Assembly: GCF_014472395.1 (NCBI RefSeq)
Contig: NZ_JACSZW010000002.1
Location: 558,001-622,000, forward strand
DNA from: Pedobacter sp. N36a
GTDB taxonomy: Bacteria; Bacteroidota; Bacteroidia; Sphingobacteriales; Sphingobacteriaceae
Reading direction: 5' to 3'
DNA length: 64,000 nucleotides
The notes beneath the pieces are model-generated. The model saw only the letters and a program-made list of their open reading frames with translations. It was not told where the DNA came from and did not search any database. A program made the position numbers and the translations under genes. Shown piece after piece: positions 27,353-35,793 of the stretch (its first letter is position 1; each line of letters opens with the position of its first letter).

Positions 27353-27643
27353 CTAATTTAAATTACGGTAGTCATTTGGCGACATACCTGTTCGTTGTTT
27401 GAATACTCGGGTAAAATGCTGCGGATATTTGAAGCCAAGTTCATAAGCAACTTCGCTGATGGATTTCTCCCGATCAAAGATCTTTTCTTTTGCCACATCT
27501 ATCACTTTCAACAGGATATATTCCTGTGCAGATTTCCCGGTTTCTTTCTTGATCAAATCTCCGAAATAATTAGCGGAAAGGTTCAATTCCGCAGCAGAAT
27601 AAGCAACGGAAGGTAATTCTAATGTTTTAGATTGAACGCGCAA
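27353..27643 (-). pseudogene. AraC-type HTH C-terminal fragment
   Basis: A 96-residue frame with a complete AraC HTH pair (ELNLSANYFGDLIKKETGKSAQEY and ISEVAYELGFKYPQHFTRVFKQRTGMSPNDYR) but no sensor domain. The N-terminus runs straight into an aminotransferase fragment of the opposite strand at about 27643. Full AraC proteins of this type are 270-300 residues, so the front two-thirds are lost. It could still bind DNA if expressed. Confidence 0.6.
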
Positions 27644-27645
27644 AA

Positions 27646-27819
27646 CATATCAATACCGCTGATTTATATGATAAAGCGATCAAATTGAACATCAGCATTG
27701 CTCCAGGAAGGATGTTTACCTTACAAAATCAGTTCAACAACTGCATGAGGTTAAGTTATGGATTACCCTGGAATGAAAGCACCCATCAAGCCATTAAGAC
27801 GATAGGTGCTTTATTATAG
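27646..27819 (+). pseudogene. C-terminal fragment of MocR/PLP aminotransferase-type protein
   Basis: 57 codons without a start: ADLYDKAIKLNISIAPGRMF, then NQFNNCMRLSYGLPWNEST and AIKTIGALL before TAG at 27817. This matches the last helix-strand block of fold-I aminotransferase domains in MocR regulators (APG-FS...NC-RL--G--W). It is fused back-to-back with the AraC fragment, so a deletion removed both genes' front parts. Confidence 0.6.
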
Positions 27820-27821
27820 AA

Positions 27822-30338
27822 TCAATCAATTTTAGCATTTCTAAGCCTTAAGGAGTTTAGAATCACCGACACAGAGCTAAAGCTCATGGCCAATGCCGCA
27901 ATCATAGGTGAAAGTAAGATCCCAAAAAACGGATATAAAAGGCCTGCTGCGACCGGAATCCCAAGCACATTGTAACCTAATGCAAAAAACAGGTTCCCTT
28001 TGATATTGCCCATGACTTTATGGCTCAGCAATCTGGCTTTAGCAATCCCATTTAAATCGCCCTTTACCAGGGTAATTGCAGCGCTTTGAATAGCGACATC
28101 TGTTCCGGTGCCCATTGCAATCCCAATATCCGCCTGCGATAATGCAGGAGCATCATTAATCCCGTCGCCAGCCATAGCTACCATTTTACCCGCAGCTTGT
28201 AGCTTCTTGATCTCATTCAATTTATCTTCCGGAAGCATCTGCGCTTTGAATCCATCCAGATTTAAGGTCTGACTTACCGCTTTTGCCGTGTCTTCATTAT
28301 CGCCGGTGAACATCAAAACCTGCAATCCCTCCTCTTGTAACTTGCGGATTGCGGCTGCACTAGTGGGTTTAATCTGATCAGAAATAACCACAAAACCTAT
28401 AGCAAATTTCCCTACCGATAAATAGGAAACTGTTTTACCCAGTTTTTGTTCAGATTTTACCTGTTCATTCATTTCAGTCGAAATTTCAGCACCTACATGC
28501 TCCATTAACTTCTGATTGCCTAAAGCAAGGTGCTCAGTTCCAAGTTTTCCAATAACGCCTTTACCCGTTACGGCCTCAAAGTTAGCTATGGGTTGTATAG
28601 CGACCTTCTTTTCTTCCCCATAACGAAGCGTTGCTGCCGCTAGTGGATGCTCGCTGCTGCTGTTTAAGGCAACAATTCTTTCTAAAACATCCTTTTCGCT
28701 ATAATCCGGATGAACACTGCTTACTTTTTCTACAGATGGTTTTCCTTCTGTTACTGTTCCTGTTTTATCAATGATGACGACATCAATCTTATTCATTTTC
28801 TCCAGGGACTCTGCGTTTTTTATGAGGATACCCGACTGGGCACCTTTCCCTACACCGACCATCACCGACATCGGCGTGGCTAAACCAAGGGCGCATGGAC
28901 AAGCGATAATCAATACTGCAATTGCATTTACAAAAGCATATACATATGCGGGATCAGGGCCATAGATTGCCCATACGGCAAAAGTTGCGAGGGAAATCAA
29001 TACCACAACCGGCACAAAATATCCAGAGATTTCATCGGCCAACTTTTGGATTGGTGCTTTGGAGCGACTTGCAGCATTGACCATTTCTATGATTTGAGAA
29101 AGCAAGGTTTCTGAGCCTACTTTTTCGGCCAGCATAACAAAGGTTTTATTCCCATTGATCGTTCCTGAACTCACTTTGTCACCAGGATTTTTCTCTACTG
29201 GCACAGGTTCACCGGTGATCATGGATTCATCAATAGTGACTTCCCCCGTTTTGATGCTGCCATCCACAGGAATCTTCTCTCCAGGTTTAACACGCAGTAG
29301 ATCTCCTTTTTGAATGTCATCAATGGATACCATCAGTTCTTTTCCATCCACAATCTTTGTAGCGGTATTGGGTGCTAATTTTAAGAGCTCCTTGATGGCA
29401 GTATTGGTTTTTCCGTGTGCTCTGGCTTCCAGGAGCTGTCCTAATAACACAAGGGTCAGGATCACTGTTGCCGCTTCAAAATACACATACACTGTTCCGT
29501 GATGGGTTTTGAACTGATCCGGAAAGATATCTGGGAAAAGCATGGCGACAATGCTAAACAGCCAGGCCACTCCTGCTCCGATCCCAATCAGCGTGAACAT
29601 ATTCAGCTTCCAGGTCACAATTGACCTCCAGGCGCGTTCAAAAAACATCCAGGTCGCATAGAACACGACAGGTAAAGAAAACGCGAATTGAACCCAGTTC
29701 CAATATTTGAGGTCCATCAGCTTGAATAATGGATTATTAGGCACCATTTCTGTCATGGCAATGATAAAAATAGGACCGGTGAAGATCGCAGCGATCTTAA
29801 ATTTGCGTGATAGGTCTTCGTAAGCATGGTCTTCCGCCTCGTCATCCAGTCCCATAGGCACCAAATCCATTCCACATATAGGACATGCTCCTGGTTGATC
29901 ACTAATGATTTCCGGGTGCATTGGACAGGTGAATTGCGAGGCCTTTTGTACTGCAGGCTGCTTTAAAAGATCCATACCACAGACCGGACAGCTGCCGGGT
30001 TGATCATAGGTCTTTTCTCCTTCACAGTGCATCGGGCAATAATATACCCCTCCAGCCCCATTAACTTTAGGTGCCGGGGATACCTGAGCTGCTTTATGTA
30101 TATGTTCTTTGCCAGAATGCGAATGATGGCCTGCCATTTTAATCTTATAATTCCCTGCAGCCGATAATCCTTGCTGCAATTTTTCAGTTGGAATAGGTGT
30201 CTCCATCGTAATGACCGCTTCTGCAGGTTCCAGGGTGACTGTTGCTTCTACTCCATCAATTCCATTTAAAGCCTTTTCAACTTTAGTTCGACAACCATCG
30301 CAGGTCATTCCGGTAATTTGGTAAGTATGCGTCATCAT
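27822..30338 (-). CDS. copA: Copper-exporting P1B-type ATPase
   Basis: An 838-residue protein with an N-terminal HMA domain (GMTCDGC, Cys13/Cys16), then two heavy-metal-binding modules (YYCPMH...CPVCGMDL and FTCPMHPEI...CPICGMDL; about 100-165) and eight membrane helices. The ion-transport motif is CPC (IIACPCALG, about 478), the phosphorylation site DKTGT (about 522), and the hinge [10 protein letters not shown]. These mark Cu(I) export from the cytoplasm. The doubled HMBD modules are common in Bacteroidota. No CueR-type box or copper chaperone gene is seen next to it. Confidence 0.94.
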   Translation of the reverse strand: MMTHTYQITGMTCDGCRTKVEKALNGIDGVEATVTLEPAEAVITMETPIPTEKLQQGLSAAGNYKIKMAGHHSHSGKEHIHKAAQVSPAPKVNGAGGVYYCPMHCEGEKTYDQPGSCPVCGMDLLKQPAVQKASQFTCPMHPEIISDQPGACPICGMDLVPMGLDDEAEDHAYEDLSRKFKIAAIFTGPIFIIAMTEMVPNNPLFKLMDLKYWNWVQFAFSLPVVFYATWMFFERAWRSIVTWKLNMFTLIGIGAGVAWLFSIVAMLFPDIFPDQFKTHHGTVYVYFEAATVILTLVLLGQLLEARAHGKTNTAIKELLKLAPNTATKIVDGKELMVSIDDIQKGDLLRVKPGEKIPVDGSIKTGEVTIDESMITGEPVPVEKNPGDKVSSGTINGNKTFVMLAEKVGSETLLSQIIEMVNAASRSKAPIQKLADEISGYFVPVVVLISLATFAVWAIYGPDPAYVYAFVNAIAVLIIACPCALGLATPMSVMVGVGKGAQSGILIKNAESLEKMNKIDVVIIDKTGTVTEGKPSVEKVSSVHPDYSEKDVLERIVALNSSSEHPLAAATLRYGEEKKVAIQPIANFEAVTGKGVIGKLGTEHLALGNQKLMEHVGAEISTEMNEQVKSEQKLGKTVSYLSVGKFAIGFVVISDQIKPTSAAAIRKLQEEGLQVLMFTGDNEDTAKAVSQTLNLDGFKAQMLPEDKLNEIKKLQAAGKMVAMAGDGINDAPALSQADIGIAMGTGTDVAIQSAAITLVKGDLNGIAKARLLSHKVMGNIKGNLFFALGYNVLGIPVAAGLLYPFFGILLSPMIAALAMSFSSVSVILNSLRLRNAKID

Positions 30339-30555
30339 AGGAGGATAATAAGATTAGTATTAAAATATCAACAAAATGCCCGTTAATATGTTTTCTGCAA
30401 TAAAACACGAGCAGTTTTACATTTCAGGAAGAAACAAACCTAGAGGAAAGCTGCCCATTAAATTTATATAATTCGGTGGTTTTTTTACATAATCGGTATC
30501 CGTATCGATTGAGCTCCCGCTGTAATTATCCTCAAATTTCTGATCACATCATCAC

Positions 30556-30597
30556 AAAAAATCCCCCAATAAGCGGCTAACTTTTTGGGGGATTTTA
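30556..30597 (-). terminator. Terminator after the B12-regulated lipoprotein gene
   Basis: AAAATCCCCCAA and TTGGGGGATTTT form a 12-bp stem, with T-runs on both strands. It is 19 bp downstream of the minus-strand stop at 30616 and separates that gene from copA. Nothing else is seen in 30339-30555. Confidence 0.85.
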
Positions 30598-30615
30598 TAT
30601 TTAATCAACGTTTAT

Positions 30616-31923
30616 CTATTGAGGGAAAACAATATCAGTAATCTGATATCCTGCTTTCTTCACTTCTTTCCTAAGCTTTCCGCTTTTATCAAAGATGAAA
30701 AGCTTACTGAATGGCTCTCCTCCCGAGAATATCTCCGGACTATCAGCAACATAAAGTTCTCCATTTTTAGGGTTAACTTTCCAACTGGTGGCAAATATGA
30801 TCCCAACATTGGCATGATCTACAAATTCCTCTGCTGTTTTAGTACGGGTATTAAATCTACAGATGACGCCTCTGGAGGTTTCCTGCCAGTATAAATACTC
30901 ATCTTTTCCACCTGAGGTCAGAACACCATTGGCAGGAACTTTGAAATTAACCGCCAGCTCTACAGAATCTACACCTTTATTGCTTTTGTCTAATTTGACA
31001 AATTTGGCTTTATTGGCGGTGCTTCCCTGAACACCTACCCAATAGCTGTTGTCGCCAGTTTTGACTACTCCGGCTACATTTTCTTTATAGGTATTCAAGA
31101 CCACTACTTTGCCACCTTCTACTTTTATCAGCTGTTTCCCAGCTCCGGTAACAATAGTCTGATTCACCGTATTAATAGGTACCAGCGATACTTCTTTACT
31201 TCCTTCCAGAATCGTTGAGCTAATATTTTTATTTGTTAAATCAACCGTGTACAGACCTGATTTCCTACGGTTAGTTACATTCACATAGCCTGTTTTTCCA
31301 TCTGTTGTAGCAAAATAGGTCACCTCACTTGCACCAGATTTATTAACTACATAGTTTAACTTCATGGTTTGTGCATCCACAACGCTCAAGAAATTTGGTC
31401 CTGAAGAAGAAGTGATGTAGTATTGGTTATTGAAGTAGTACAGATTGTTTGCTTCTGGTGATAAAGATGCGCCTGGGTTAGCTCTTGAAAAAATGTTCAG
31501 CTGAATGGTTCCATCCTCATCCATGTGAGATAAACCGGAATTTCCAAAGCCAGTTTCATCCGTAAAACTTAACAATAAAACCCCATCTCCATAAGGTCCT
31601 AATACTTTTACACGATAATTCAGCGAGGTTTTACCTTTATCATTTTCTACGCTAAACTCGATGTTATAAGTTCCAGGTTCGGCTTTTTTAAAGGTATAGG
31701 TTGCAGTATTCGCTACTTCTTTTCCGTTCTCTACCCATTGATAACGGTTGGTTTTACCTATGACTTGAGGTGCCAGGATCAACTCTTTGTCTGCCTTGAT
31801 GGTGATTAGACTGTCGCTCTCCGACTGATAAGTTAATCTGGCGATTTCTGTTTCTTCTTTTTTGCAGGATACAGCAAGTATACCCAGGCAAAACATTGCT
31901 ACTATGGTTTGTTTTATATTCAT
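30616..31923 (-). CDS. BtuG-like beta-propeller lipoprotein (PKD + DUF5074-like), B12-regulated
   Basis: A 435-residue lipoprotein (lipobox VSC, Cys20, then KKEE). A PKD/Ig-like domain (about 45-110; YQWVENGKEV...GTYNIEFSVENDKGK) is followed by a propeller-like repeat domain (about 113-435) with blade-type text (LYTVDLTNKN, YWVGVQGS, LYVADSPEIF). This is the architecture of DUF5074/YncE-type proteins, to which BtuG, the surface B12 capture lipoprotein of Bacteroides, belongs. A cobalamin riboswitch lies directly upstream on the same strand, so a role in B12 or cobinamide binding at the cell surface is likely. No btuB receptor is adjacent. Confidence 0.75.
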   Translation of the reverse strand: MNIKQTIVAMFCLGILAVSCKKEETEIARLTYQSESDSLITIKADKELILAPQVIGKTNRYQWVENGKEVANTATYTFKKAEPGTYNIEFSVENDKGKTSLNYRVKVLGPYGDGVLLLSFTDETGFGNSGLSHMDEDGTIQLNIFSRANPGASLSPEANNLYYFNNQYYITSSSGPNFLSVVDAQTMKLNYVVNKSGASEVTYFATTDGKTGYVNVTNRRKSGLYTVDLTNKNISSTILEGSKEVSLVPINTVNQTIVTGAGKQLIKVEGGKVVVLNTYKENVAGVVKTGDNSYWVGVQGSTANKAKFVKLDKSNKGVDSVELAVNFKVPANGVLTSGGKDEYLYWQETSRGVICRFNTRTKTAEEFVDHANVGIIFATSWKVNPKNGELYVADSPEIFSGGEPFSKLFIFDKSGKLRKEVKKAGYQITDIVFPQ

Positions 31924-32029
31924 CTTCTGCTTTAAATCACAGCAAAGGGAATAATAAAGAACATGGGTACCCCAACAAAGCGTATCCTCATTCCAGCTTC
32001 AATCCCCGAAAGCTATGAATCATAAATGC

Positions 32030-32205
32030 TAAAGGCAGGTCTTCTGACTTGCTCCCCTAAGTACGGTCTTCCCATTACGTGAATAACAGTGACCTTTAAT
32101 TGTACCTCGGTTAAGGAGCTTACAGCTGCGGGACAGTTCTGGATTTACACCAGATTCCCTTTTAATTCCGGGTGTATGCCGGAAACCAAAAGCGCCGCAA
32201 AGATA
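32030..32205 (-). ncRNA. Cobalamin (B12) riboswitch
   Basis: On the minus strand the conserved B12 core appears at about 32113-32160: GGGAATCTGGTGTAAATCC, then a CTGTCCCGCAGCTGTAA segment and AAGCTCC. The upstream part starts with a GGTTTCCGGCATAC-type P2/P3 region near 32190. The downstream GTCAGAAGACCTGCC segment (about 32034-32048) is the classic riboswitch 3' end. It precedes the lipoprotein gene by about 110 bp. An open frame at 32029-32289 is only its shadow. Confidence 0.93.
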
Positions 32206-32337
32206 TAAATCTAACTGAATAATTCGCATGGTAAATATATCTGGCACTTTTACCGTCATCAAATTTCTTTTTCCTTCAAATTCTATCAAAAATTCCTATG
32301 ATCAAAAATTTCCTTTTTTCATAGGGCTACTCCTCTT

Positions 32338-32368
32338 TTGTACTGAAATAAAAATTTGACTACCTTCG
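32338..32368 (+). promoter_or_regulatory. Promoter of the Mrr-like nuclease gene
   Basis: TTG at 32338-32340 and TACCTTCG at 32361-32368 are spaced by 20 bp, the Bacteroidota layout (TTG-N20-TAnnTTTG with one change). The ATG follows at 32389. Confidence 0.6.
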
Positions 32369-32388
32369 GTTAAAAATTAATTGCCTCT

Positions 32389-34164
32389 ATGGATAATCGT
32401 CAAATCACAATTATATACCGAAATGAAACACTCGGTAGTAGAACTTACCGAATAAAATTCATTGCTGAAGTTACCCACAAAGGGCTCAACGACTATAGAG
32501 TTTTATCTTCAGATGATTCAGCGATATTGCAGAATAAAGTGAATGCTCATGTTGTTAAATTAGAGGAGAAGTGGCAAAAAGTTATCCAAAGAAATCATAT
32601 ATTCAAAACCAAGGAAGAAATCCAAAGAAATGTAGAAAGCAGGAATAGAGAGGCTCAAGATCTTATGCAAATGGTGGATAGCATTTTACACCATACTTTA
32701 AATATCAATGATACGATTGATTGGGAGCAATTAAAAGATAAATCAAGATACAATGTTCCATATCCCGAAGATGAATTACCAAAATTAATATCGTCAATTC
32801 GCCTGCCTACAAAACCAGTACTTTCCACTTACACGGCTCAGCCAGACGCCATAAAATTCCAACCTAAACTTACTTTCCTTGACGGATTAATTAAATCTAA
32901 AAAAGATGCAAAACTTCAGGAAGCGCAAAATTTGTATGAACGTGCTATAAATGATTGGAAAAGAAAATGTGAATTAATTGACCAGGCAAATCATAGACTA
33001 AAACAGCAATTTGAAGATGAAAAATTAAAATACGAAAGAGATGTCGAGTATTTTAAGAAAAAAATTGCTAAAAAAGTGAATGAATGGCAAATTGAAAAAG
33101 CTGCTTTTTTAAAGCAGCGTGAAGAATCAAACTATAAAATAGCACTTCTTAAAGAAGCATATTTGAAACATGATACTGCTGCAGTCATCGAGTATTGTGA
33201 TCTAGTATTAAATAATTCAACGTACCCAGAGGACTTCCCGCAGAACTTCGAACTTGATTACATACCGGAAACTAAGATTTTGATTGTTGAATATTCACTT
33301 CCATCAATGGATCAATTACCCTCCATTAGTGAAGTAAAAGTTGTTAAAGGAGAAGCGAAGGAAACTTACCTATCCGAAACGCAACTTCAAAAAATATTTG
33401 ACTCCACCATGTACAAAATCACATTGAGGACACTGCATGAGCTCTTTGAAGCCGATTCCATCAATGCGATTGACGCCATTACATTTAACGGATGGATTAA
33501 TTCAATTAACAAGGGTACTGGTCTTAGAGAAAACAACTGCATTCTTACCATTCAAGTAAAAAAAGAAGAATTTACATTAATAGATTTAAGACATGTAGAT
33601 CCAAAGACATGTTTTAAAAATTTAAAAGGCGTTGGTAGCAGTAAACTCAGCGGTATGACTGCTGTGGCCCCTATACTACAAATTAATAAAAATGATAGCA
33701 GATTCGTCAATTCTTATGACGTCGCAGATTCTTTAAATAATACAACAAATTTAGCTGCTATGGACTGGGAAGATTTCGAACACTTAATTAGAGAAGTATT
33801 TGGTAAAGAATTTAGTTCAAATGGTGGTGAGGTCAAAGTAACTCAAGCGAGTAGAGATGGAGGGGTTGACGCAATTGCATTTGATCCAGACCCAATACGC
33901 GGTGGTAAAATCGTAATTCAGGCGAAACGATATACAAATACTGTAGGTGTTTCGGCAGTAAGAGATTTGTATGGAACAGTCATGAATGAAGGCGCTACAA
34001 AAGGGATTCTGGTCACTACGGCTGACTATGGTCCAGATGCTTATGAATTTGTAAAGGGAAAACCGCTCACATTAATGAATGGTGGAAACTTACTATATCT
34101 ACTGGAGAAACATGGACACCGGGCACGAATAGATCTAAAAGAGGCCAAATTACTTTCTAAGTAA
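32389..34164 (+). CDS. Mrr-like restriction endonuclease with long coiled-coil N-terminus
   Basis: A 591-residue protein. The C-terminal about 125 residues are an Mrr/PD-(D/E)xK nuclease: MDWEDFEHLIREVFG, then RDGGVDAIAFD (catalytic Asp494) and IVIQAKRY (Q511-A-K513), then VRDLYGTVMNEGATKGILVTT. The middle (about 165-255) is a charged coiled coil (RLKQQFEDEKLKYERD). Between 290 and 450 lies a mixed domain with ISEVKVVKGEAKETYLSE, of a type often found fused to Mrr catalytic domains in putative phage-defence nucleases. It stands alone with its own promoter and no methylase, so a type IV-like or abortive-infection role is inferred. Confidence 0.8.
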   Translation: MDNRQITIIYRNETLGSRTYRIKFIAEVTHKGLNDYRVLSSDDSAILQNKVNAHVVKLEEKWQKVIQRNHIFKTKEEIQRNVESRNREAQDLMQMVDSILHHTLNINDTIDWEQLKDKSRYNVPYPEDELPKLISSIRLPTKPVLSTYTAQPDAIKFQPKLTFLDGLIKSKKDAKLQEAQNLYERAINDWKRKCELIDQANHRLKQQFEDEKLKYERDVEYFKKKIAKKVNEWQIEKAAFLKQREESNYKIALLKEAYLKHDTAAVIEYCDLVLNNSTYPEDFPQNFELDYIPETKILIVEYSLPSMDQLPSISEVKVVKGEAKETYLSETQLQKIFDSTMYKITLRTLHELFEADSINAIDAITFNGWINSINKGTGLRENNCILTIQVKKEEFTLIDLRHVDPKTCFKNLKGVGSSKLSGMTAVAPILQINKNDSRFVNSYDVADSLNNTTNLAAMDWEDFEHLIREVFGKEFSSNGGEVKVTQASRDGGVDAIAFDPDPIRGGKIVIQAKRYTNTVGVSAVRDLYGTVMNEGATKGILVTTADYGPDAYEFVKGKPLTLMNGGNLLYLLEKHGHRARIDLKEAKLLSK

Positions 34165-34257
34165 AGATTTTTGGGGAAGAGTTTGACTTTAAAGCGACTT
34201 ACCTAAGGATTCAGAAGCTACGCTTCCCTTATGCGTTCCGGCAAGTCTTCCCGAGCA

Positions 34258-34674
34258 TTACGCCATGCGTTCTTTTACGAATTTCTGATCCAAATAGAGG
34301 ATGCTTAAAAACACCAGTGTTCCCAATACAATTGCCCACTTAAATTTCAGTACCACCACAAGGAATTGATCGGCAGCAGATTCATTAATGGTTTGCAACA
34401 ATCCATAAAATAATAAAAAGCTAACGGTAAGCGCCACAAATGCAACCAGGTAAAACCTAAGATCCTTTTTACGGTTCAATCGGGCCTGCAACCGTTTTTT
34501 AACATTTGCAGCGAAACTGAAGGGCAAACCCTCCTTGGGCTCCTCTTTCAACTGCTCAAACAGAAAACGGTATTGCTCCAGATTTTCCTTTTCATGATCA
34601 CTGGACAATTCCGCAGGGAAATGGAGATTCTCTTCTAATAAGCGCTGTATTTCCTCCTCATTTAGTAGTTTCAT
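34258..34674 (-). CDS. Putative anti-sigma factor, membrane-bound
   Basis: A 138-residue protein. The N-terminal cytoplasmic half is charged (EEIQRLLEENLHFP, EKENLEQYRFLFEQL). Two membrane helices follow at about 77-95 and 108-126, and there is a basic end. Its start overlaps the stop of the ECF sigma gene by 4 bp (34671-34674), a classic sigma/anti-sigma pairing. No zinc HxxxCxxC motif is present, so it belongs to a non-ZAS group. The assignment rests on context plus layout. Confidence 0.7.
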   Translation of the reverse strand: MKLLNEEEIQRLLEENLHFPAELSSDHEKENLEQYRFLFEQLKEEPKEGLPFSFAANVKKRLQARLNRKKDLRFYLVAFVALTVSFLLFYGLLQTINESAADQFLVVVLKFKWAIVLGTLVFLSILYLDQKFVKERMA

Positions 34675-35228
34675 AATGGTTCGTTTTTAAAGTCTTTCTC
34701 TATTTTTTCTTTCAGCAGTTTTCTTGCCCGGAACAGGTTGCTTTTTACAGTTCCCTCAGGAGTACCAGTAATCTGTTCGATCTCCTTACAGCTAAACTCA
34801 TTCAAATGGTATAAAGTGATCGCGGTTCGGTATGGTAAGGGCATTTGAGCGATCAGGAGATTGATGTATTCCGAGATGTTCTTTTTACTGAATACCTGTT
34901 CCGGGCTTTCCTCTGTAAAATGGTACTGATCAATGTTATCCGGATATTCGGATTCAAAGCCCTTTTTATACTTTTTTAGGTAATTAACGGCAGTTAAATA
35001 GGCTATCCGAGCAATCCAGGTGGAGAGTTTAGATTCAAATTTAAAATGCGGCAGACTTTTATATACCTTAATAAAAACTTCCTGACAAATATCTTCTTTA
35101 TCCTGGAGGTCATATACTAGGCGGTTAATCACAAAGAATACCAGTTTTTCATGCGCTTTGACCAATTGCTCAAAAGCCTGGAAATCTTCCTTCATTATCC
35201 TGGATACAATTTCCTTATCGTTGAGCAT
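34671..35228 (-). CDS. ECF RNA polymerase sigma factor
   Basis: From ATG 35228 (the frame is open upstream to 35288, but that part lies inside the promoter palindrome), a 185-residue sigma-70 factor. Region 2: FQAFEQLVKAHEKLVFFVINRLV and DKEDICQEVFIKVYKSLPHF, then KLSTWIARIAYLTAVNYLK. Region 4: LPYRTAITLYHLNEFSCKEIEQITGTPEGTVKSNLFRARK. It overlaps the anti-sigma gene. The divergent promoter is symmetric (see 35231-35317), which predicts autoregulation. Confidence 0.92.
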   Translation of the reverse strand: MLNDKEIVSRIMKEDFQAFEQLVKAHEKLVFFVINRLVYDLQDKEDICQEVFIKVYKSLPHFKFESKLSTWIARIAYLTAVNYLKKYKKGFESEYPDNIDQYHFTEESPEQVFSKKNISEYINLLIAQMPLPYRTAITLYHLNEFSCKEIEQITGTPEGTVKSNLFRARKLLKEKIEKDFKNEPL

Positions 35229-35230
35229 AT

Positions 35231-35317
35231 TACAGTAGTCAGCCGTTAATAGTATACGGTTGCAAAAATTAATAAAAAATACTTGCAACCGGAGTATCTC
35301 TTTTATTGACTACTGTA
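35231..35317. promoter_or_regulatory. Concentric bidirectional ECF-type promoter
   Basis: Two nested inverted repeats share one centre (about 35274). The inner pair is CGGTTGCAA (35257-35265) / TTGCAACCG (35283-35291) and the outer pair TACAGTAGTCA (35231-35241) / TGACTACTGTA (35307-35317). Read outward, each arm gives TTGCAACC about 20 bp before TACTGTA, a plausible -35/-10 pair for an ECF factor. The right arm drives the 35342 gene with a 24-bp leader. The left arm ends 2 bp before the sigma factor ATG, implying a leaderless or nearly leaderless mRNA. Confidence 0.6.
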
Positions 35318-35341
35318 TCAAATCACTATCAAAACATTATC

Positions 35342-35686
35342 ATGAAACAGCTACTTCCATTTATCATCGTCATCTTGTTTTTTGTCATTATCGCAATTTT
35401 AATCATTGCCATGCTGAATTACAGGCTAAAAAAGAGAATCCTTGAGGCAGGACCGATAAATGAATCTACTGTCCAGATGTTATCAGCCTTGGCCAGCTAT
35501 GGTACAGAAGCTTTGAAATGGGGTTTAATTCTGTTTTTTGCAGGCCTTGGCCTCATTGTCCTGGAGTATATACCTTTTAGTGGAGTAGATTCTCCATTGC
35601 CTTATGGTGTCCTGACCATCTTTATTGCGATTGGCTTTTTGACCTATTATTTAATTGTACAGGCTAAAAAAGGAAAACAACCATAA
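35342..35686 (+). CDS. Small inner membrane protein, sigma-divergent
   Basis: A 114-residue protein from ATG 35342: one N-terminal helix (FIIVILFFVIIAILIIAML), a polar middle (LKKRILEAGPINESTVQMLSAL), then two further helices (about 55-72 and 85-105). DUF6249-like membrane proteins look similar, but I do not claim the family. It is divergent from the ECF sigma gene and shares its palindromic promoter, so it is a likely target of that sigma factor. Confidence 0.7.
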   Translation: MKQLLPFIIVILFFVIIAILIIAMLNYRLKKRILEAGPINESTVQMLSALASYGTEALKWGLILFFAGLGLIVLEYIPFSGVDSPLPYGVLTIFIAIGFLTYYLIVQAKKGKQP

Positions 35687-35793
35687 GCCCAATTCCTACC
35701 CATAAGATTTATTAACCATACCATGAATTGTGTATCAGCGCAATAATAGAATTGGTATGCCCTATTTTTTTCCTCATAAATCCATCCAAGCTC

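Noticed and set aside
32029..32289. 86-codon minus-strand frame
   Set aside because: It lies inside the cobalamin riboswitch; the RNA core explains the sequence.
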